From: Deltaproteobacteria bacterium
GTDB taxonomy: Bacteria; Desulfobacterota; Anaeroferrophillalia; Anaeroferrophillales; Tharpellaceae
Direction of reading: 5' to 3'
DNA length: 10,039 nucleotides
NCBI GenBank assembly: GCA_030633185.1
Contig: DAOVTG010000080.1
Location: forward strand, 1-10,039
Each line of letters opens with the position of its first letter. Position 1 is the stretch's first letter. The notes under the pieces are model-generated. The model ran no database searches and had not been told where the DNA came from. It saw only the letters and a list, made by a program, of their open reading frames with translations. Positions 6,452 to 10,039 of this stretch are shown in pieces. Position numbers and translations under genes: made by a program.

Positions 6452-8071
6452 CAGACTCACGACTTTAGCTTCGAGCAGACCGTCGACTTTGAGCAAGTCA
6501 TCTAAAACCTCCCGGGTTATCTCGTTATCGACTGAAACAAAAGAGACGGCTTTGCCGCCTTTGATCCTTGAGAGATTAAAACCGGCGATATTAACCTTAT
6601 GATTACCCAACACCGTCCCGACACCGCCGACAATCCCCGGTTTATCGACATTTTTAAAGTAGAGATAGGTGCCCGTTGAGATCATCTCAAGACGAAACTG
6701 ATCGAGCATCAAAATTCGGCCCTGATTATCTGAAAAGACGGTTCCGGCGACTGTCATCTCCTCGATGTCGGTTTTGACCTTGACGACAAAGAGGTCGTTC
6801 ATGTTGTCGTAACTGCTGGTTTTCGATTCGTAAACCGCCAGGTTACGATCCCTGGCGAGATAGGGGGCGTTGATAAAGGAGACCGTCTCCGGTACACTGC
6901 GCTCCATAAACCCTTTCAGGGCGGCACTGGTAAAGGGCTGAAAATTAAAGGGCGAGTCAAAGACCCGTTCGCCGAAATCATCAATAAATTTGGGGCCGAC
7001 CATAACCATTTCGATGCTCTCAGGCCGACCATTGACAACCTGAGCCGCGAGGTGACCCATCGCCTCAGCCAGATCAAAATAGTAGCGCATCTCCTGAGGC
7101 AACTGAGCCCGCATATAGGGGATATTAACCGCATTCTCATAAGAGCGGTCATTTAAAGCGTTAACCACCTGTTCGGCGATAATAACGGCCACCCCTTTCT
7201 GGCCCTCGGCCGTATTGGCACCAAGATGCGGAGTCACAAAAACATTTTCGAGCTCAAGCAGGGGATGATCTCCAAGCGGTTCCCGACTGAAAACATCAAC
7301 CCCGGCAGCAAAAATTTTTCCGCTTTTCACCGCCTCATAAAGGGCATTCTCATTGACAATTCCACCTCGGGCACAATTGATTAAAACCACGCCATCCTTC
7401 ATCTGGGAGATTTCTGCAGCATCTACCATATTAGTGGTTTCATCAGTGAGCGGGGTATGAAAGGTAATGAGATCACTTTGCTCTAATAACTCGTTCAGGG
7501 TTTCACACAAACGCACCCCCTGGCCTTCGGCTTTGACCTTTTTGACATAAGGGTCATAAGCGATCACCTTCATACCGAAGCTCTTGGTTCGAGCCGCGAC
7601 ATTGCCACCAATGCGGCCGAGTCCGACAATCCCCAGGGTCTTACCATAAAGCTGGATCCCCATATACTTTTTGCGATTCCACTCCCGATTCTTCAATGAA
7701 ATATTGGCTGCCGGAATCTTACGACAGGCCGCCAGCATCATCCCTATAGTCAGCTCGGTGGCGGCAATCGTATTACCGGTCGGGGCATTCATGACAATAA
7801 TACCTTTGACACTGGCGGCCTCGATATCGACATTATCAAGCCCGACCCCGGCCCGACCGATAATCTTTAAACGCCCTGAATTTTCAAGGAGGTCAGCCGT
7901 AACACTGGTGCCGCTGCGCGTGATAATCGCGTCATAATCACCAATTATCTTTTTCAACTCCAACTTATCTATGCCGACCTTGATATCGACGGCAATAGCA
8001 CTGTCAGCCTCAAGTATTTCCACTCCTTCGGGAGCCAGATTGTCACTAATCAAAACCTTGAAACGGGCCAT
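6449..8071 (-). CDS. serA: D-3-phosphoglycerate dehydrogenase, long form with ASB and ACT domains
   Basis: It oxidises 3-phosphoglycerate to 3-phosphohydroxypyruvate with NAD, the first step of serine synthesis in the cytoplasm. The 540-residue protein has the D-isomer-specific 2-hydroxyacid dehydrogenase fold. The dinucleotide-binding motif is GIVGLGRIGGNVAA (147-160), and the catalytic residues are R235 (CARGGIVN), E264 (REPL) and H282 (PHLGANT). Residues about 320-455 form the allosteric substrate-binding-type domain, and 468-540 an ACT domain (YFKNVDKPGIVGGVGTVLGN), the usual serine-feedback site. The length matches the long type I form. I chose ATG 8071 (MARFKVLISD), with TGAGG eight bases upstream. 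A TTG at 8104 would add 11 unlikely residues. It faces the activator gene tail to tail across six bases and is divergent from the liv genes. Confidence 0.96.
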   Translation of the reverse strand: MARFKVLISDNLAPEGVEILEADSAIAVDIKVGIDKLELKKIIGDYDAIITRSGTSVTADLLENSGRLKIIGRAGVGLDNVDIEAASVKGIIVMNAPTGNTIAATELTIGMMLAACRKIPAANISLKNREWNRKKYMGIQLYGKTLGIVGLGRIGGNVAARTKSFGMKVIAYDPYVKKVKAEGQGVRLCETLNELLEQSDLITFHTPLTDETTNMVDAAEISQMKDGVVLINCARGGIVNENALYEAVKSGKIFAAGVDVFSREPLGDHPLLELENVFVTPHLGANTAEGQKGVAVIIAEQVVNALNDRSYENAVNIPYMRAQLPQEMRYYFDLAEAMGHLAAQVVNGRPESIEMVMVGPKFIDDFGERVFDSPFNFQPFTSAALKGFMERSVPETVSFINAPYLARDRNLAVYESKTSSYDNMNDLFVVKVKTDIEEMTVAGTVFSDNQGRILMLDQFRLEMISTGTYLYFKNVDKPGIVGGVGTVLGNHKVNIAGFNLSRIKGGKAVSFVSVDNEITREVLDDLLKVDGLLEAKVVSL

Positions 8072-8157
8072 GTCGTAAACCTCATATAAGTGATAAAAGT
8101 TCAAGTAAAAACCCCTGACATCTCACGCCACTAACAGACCGTGAAAAAAAGGGCAAG

Positions 8158-8163
8158 ATTATA
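8158..8163 (-). promoter_or_regulatory. serA: Candidate -10 element for serA
   Basis: The minus strand reads TATAAT here, about 87 bases before the serA ATG. No recognisable -35 hexamer lies at 16-18 bases, so it is a tentative call. Confidence 0.3.
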
Positions 8164-8186
8164 TTTTGAGAAGTTAATTAAAAAGC

Positions 8187-8213
8187 TTGACGACCTAGTA
8201 ACAACCTGATAGT
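8187..8213 (+). promoter_or_regulatory. Weak candidate promoter for the liv genes
   Basis: TTGACG (8187-8192) resembles a -35 box and GATAGT (8208-8213) a -10 box, but the 15-base spacer is short. It lies 55 bases before the binding-protein ATG in the divergent serA/liv spacer. Confidence 0.2.
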
Positions 8214-8232
8214 GCGGGTGCCCTTACGTCAA
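8187..8232. repeat. Inverted repeat TTGACG...CGTCAA in the serA/liv spacer
   Basis: TTGACG (8187-8192) and its exact reverse complement CGTCAA (8227-8232) are separated by 34 bases, flanking the region where liv transcription probably starts. It could be a pair of regulator half-sites. A second small hairpin, CAAAA-TAG-TTTTG, lies at 8230-8242 just before the ribosome binding site. Confidence 0.25.
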
Positions 8233-8267
8233 AATAGTTTTGTCATTTCTGCTTGGAGGAGACCGTT

Positions 8268-9434
8268 ATGAAGAAGATTTCAACCCTGATTCTGGCCCTA
8301 GTTTTCAGCTGTGCGATGATCGGCAGCGGCCTGGCCGCCGAGACCATCAAGATTGGTTTTAATATCCCTTTGACCGGTGAGATCCCCAAGGTTGGCGAAT
8401 CGTCAAAATTCGCTGCCGAGATGCTCAAAGCCGACATCAACGCTCAGGGCGGTTTACAGGTAGGTGATAAAAAGTATGAACTTGAATTCATCTATGAAGA
8501 TAATGAATCTAAAGCCGAGTCCGCCGTGGCCGTCGCCCAGAAGCTGATCGACCGCAACAAGGTACTGGCTCTCATCGGCCCGAACTCCAGCAAACAGGCA
8601 GTTCCAGCCGGTGAAATCGCCGACCTCAACGAGACCGTCATGGTCTCACCCTGGTCGACTAATCCCGACACTACGCTGGATCGTCCTTTCGTCTTTCGCG
8701 CCGCCTTCCTCGATCCCTTCCAGGGGCCGGTTGCCGTCGATTTCGCTATGGAGCAGTTTAAAGCCAAGACCGCGGCCGTCCTCTATGCTTTGGCCAATGA
8801 TTACAGTAAAGGTCTGGCCGAAATTTTCAAAGCTGACTTTGAAAAGAAAAACGGCAGCGGCTCGGTCGTTGGCTTTGAAAGCTATGGTGACAAGGATCAG
8901 GATTTCAGCGCCCAACTGACCAAGATCATCGCCGCCAAACCCGACTTCATCTTCCTGCCCAACAACTACAATGAAGTTGCCTTGACCGTCAAACAGGCCC
9001 ATGATCTGGGTTGGAAAGGTCCCTTTATGGGCTCTGATGCCTGGGGTTCAGCTGAGCTCATGACCCTGTGCGGCGACGACTGCATCGGCCACTTCTTCTC
9101 AACCCATTACGCCGCTGCCGGAGCCACCGGGGCGACCAAAGAGTTTATCGACCGCTACAACGCTAAATACGGTTATATCCCGGATGATGTTGCGGCCCTG
9201 ACCTGGGATGCCACCCGACTGGTGCTTCAAGCCATCCAGGAGAGCGGCAACCTGAGCGGTAAATTGCGCACAGATCGTAAGGCTGTTCGCGAAGCCATGG
9301 CCAACATCAAAAGTTTTGCCGGTATCACCGGCAATATGAAACTTGACGATCAGGGCGATCCGATAAAATGCGCCGTAGTTGTCCGAATCAATGAAAAAGG
9401 CGAATTCGTTTTCAAAAAATCAGTCTGTCCGTAG
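8268..9434 (+). CDS. livK: Branched-chain amino acid ABC transporter, periplasmic substrate-binding protein
   Basis: This 388-residue type I periplasmic binding protein of the LivJ/LivK family captures leucine, isoleucine, valine or a related ligand and delivers it to the membrane permeases. A signal peptide is clear: MKK, a hydrophobic stretch (about 5-22) and probable cleavage after LAA (22-24). C15 does not sit in a good lipobox, so a lipoprotein is less likely. Family blocks are KIGFNIPLTGEIP (28-40), the hinge-region ALIGPNSSKQAVPAGEIA (101-118), FVFRAAFLDPFQG (141-153) and FIFLPNNYNEVAL (227-239). C268 and C272 could form a small disulfide loop. The start is ATG 8268, seven bases after a strong GGAGGA (8255-8260). 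The next gene is LivH, eight bases after the stop, as expected for a liv operon. True ligand specificity cannot be read, as the family also binds amides and other amino acids. Confidence 0.93.
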   Translation: MKKISTLILALVFSCAMIGSGLAAETIKIGFNIPLTGEIPKVGESSKFAAEMLKADINAQGGLQVGDKKYELEFIYEDNESKAESAVAVAQKLIDRNKVLALIGPNSSKQAVPAGEIADLNETVMVSPWSTNPDTTLDRPFVFRAAFLDPFQGPVAVDFAMEQFKAKTAAVLYALANDYSKGLAEIFKADFEKKNGSGSVVGFESYGDKDQDFSAQLTKIIAAKPDFIFLPNNYNEVALTVKQAHDLGWKGPFMGSDAWGSAELMTLCGDDCIGHFFSTHYAAAGATGATKEFIDRYNAKYGYIPDDVAALTWDATRLVLQAIQESGNLSGKLRTDRKAVREAMANIKSFAGITGNMKLDDQGDPIKCAVVVRINEKGEFVFKKSVCP

Positions 9435-9442
9435 TTCTTCTC

Positions 9443-10039
9443 GTGTTTGAGACCCTTTTACAAAATTTGCTGAATGCCTTGCAGTGGGGAAGTTTCTACT
9501 CTTTGATTGCTCTAGGCTATACCCTGGTTTACGGGGTTTTGCGACTGATCAATTTCGCCCATGGCGATATTGTCATGGTCGGTGCCTATATCGCCTTCTT
9601 TATCTCCAGCGCCCTGCTCGGAAAATATGCCATGCCGGCTTTTTTGCCGGGCTGGGCGGTTCTGGCCTTAACTATCCCCTTGACCATGGTTTTGACCTCG
9701 CTGGTCGGGGTCACCCTGGAACGCATCGCTTACCGTCCTTTACGCCGTAAGGGTGCCAACCGTCTCTATGTCGTGATCACGGCCTTGATGGCTGGACTGA
9801 TCTTAGAAAACGGCAACCTGCTGCTCCTCGGGGCAAGCCGCAAAAAATTCCCGGAGATGATTGACAAAGTCGTCTATAAAATCGGCTCAGTCTACGTTAC
9901 CAACCTCAAGATCGGGGTTATCCTGACCTCAATTTTAAGTTTTGTCGTACTCCATTTCATTATCACCAAAACCAAGGTCGGCATGGCCATGCGGGCCATC
10001 TCCTATGACAAGTTTGCGGTTCCCTTGATGGGAATTCCG
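9443..10039 (+). CDS. livH: Branched-chain amino acid ABC transporter permease, 3'-truncated by window edge
   Basis: An open frame runs from GTG 9443 to the last base, giving 199 codons without a stop. The translation is a hydrophobic inner-membrane permease of the LivH type. Conserved stretches are GSFYSLIALGYTLVYGVLRL (16-35), INFAHGDIVMVGAYI (36-50), ERIAYRPLRRKGANRL (93-108) and TKTKVGMAMRAIS (175-187). At least five membrane segments are visible in this part: about 16-34, 43-60, 70-92, 108-130 and 155-175. The GTG lies eight bases after the binding-protein stop with no clear Shine-Dalgarno, so translation is likely coupled to the upstream gene. An alternative internal TTG would cut into conserved N-terminal sequence. 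It should pair with LivM and the LivG/LivF ATPases, presumably encoded beyond the edge. Confidence 0.93.
   Translation, partial: MFETLLQNLLNALQWGSFYSLIALGYTLVYGVLRLINFAHGDIVMVGAYIAFFISSALLGKYAMPAFLPGWAVLALTIPLTMVLTSLVGVTLERIAYRPLRRKGANRLYVVITALMAGLILENGNLLLLGASRKKFPEMIDKVVYKIGSVYVTNLKIGVILTSILSFVVLHFIITKTKVGMAMRAISYDKFAVPLMGIP

Noticed and set aside
8268..8327. Binding protein as a lipoprotein with Cys15
   Set aside because: Phe at -2 does not fit a lipobox, and a good signal peptidase I site (LAA) follows.
8646..9002. A 118-residue minus-strand ORF
   Set aside because: It is antisense to the binding-protein gene with no family signal.
9484..9750. An 88-residue plus-strand ORF
   Set aside because: It is out of frame inside the livH gene, whose frame has clear family motifs and stays open to the window end.

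Overview
The window looks like chromosomal DNA from an anaerobic bacterium, most plausibly a Desulfobacterota (delta-proteobacterial) lineage. The support is a gene that only reads through if UGA encodes selenocysteine, an ATP-driven radical dehydratase/reductase operon of the kind found in strict anaerobes, and liv-type transporter genes with Gram-negative-style signals. This placement is inference, since no rRNA or marker gene is present.

Layout. (1) Positions 2-2792, plus strand: the 3' part of an SNF2-family helicase gene, cut by the left window edge, followed 22 bp later by a SWIM zinc-finger protein with a probable C-terminal winged helix. The two look like one unit acting on DNA. (2) Positions 2866-6442, plus strand: four tightly packed genes. 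The first is a 113-codon thioredoxin-fold ArsC-like selenoprotein with an in-frame UGA at codon 12 and a clean hairpin just downstream. A conventional ORF search splits or misses it. Its stop overlaps (ATGA) the start of a BcrC/HgdB-like iron-sulfur subunit, which is followed by a BcrB/HgdA-like iron-sulfur subunit and an ASKHA-fold ATPase activator of the HgdC type. (3) Positions 6449-8071, minus strand: full-length serA (3-phosphoglycerate dehydrogenase), convergent with the activator and only 6 bp from it. (4) Positions 8268-10039, plus strand: a branched-chain amino acid ABC transporter, with a periplasmic binding protein and the first 199 codons of the LivH permease, which runs off the right edge.

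How the genes fit together. In region 2 the activator is expected to use ATP hydrolysis to push a low-potential electron into the two-subunit iron-sulfur enzyme, which then reduces or dehydrates an acyl-CoA or similar substrate through a radical. The substrate cannot be read from the sequence. The translationally coupled selenoprotein suggests a thiol/selenol redox partner or repair factor for this oxygen-sensitive system, which is the most interesting idea in the window. serA and the liv genes are ordinary amino-acid metabolism genes. Their 196-bp divergent spacer holds both start regions.

No tRNA, rRNA, CRISPR array, insertion sequence or attachment site was seen. No gene-free stretch exceeds 300 bp once the selenoprotein gene is recognised.
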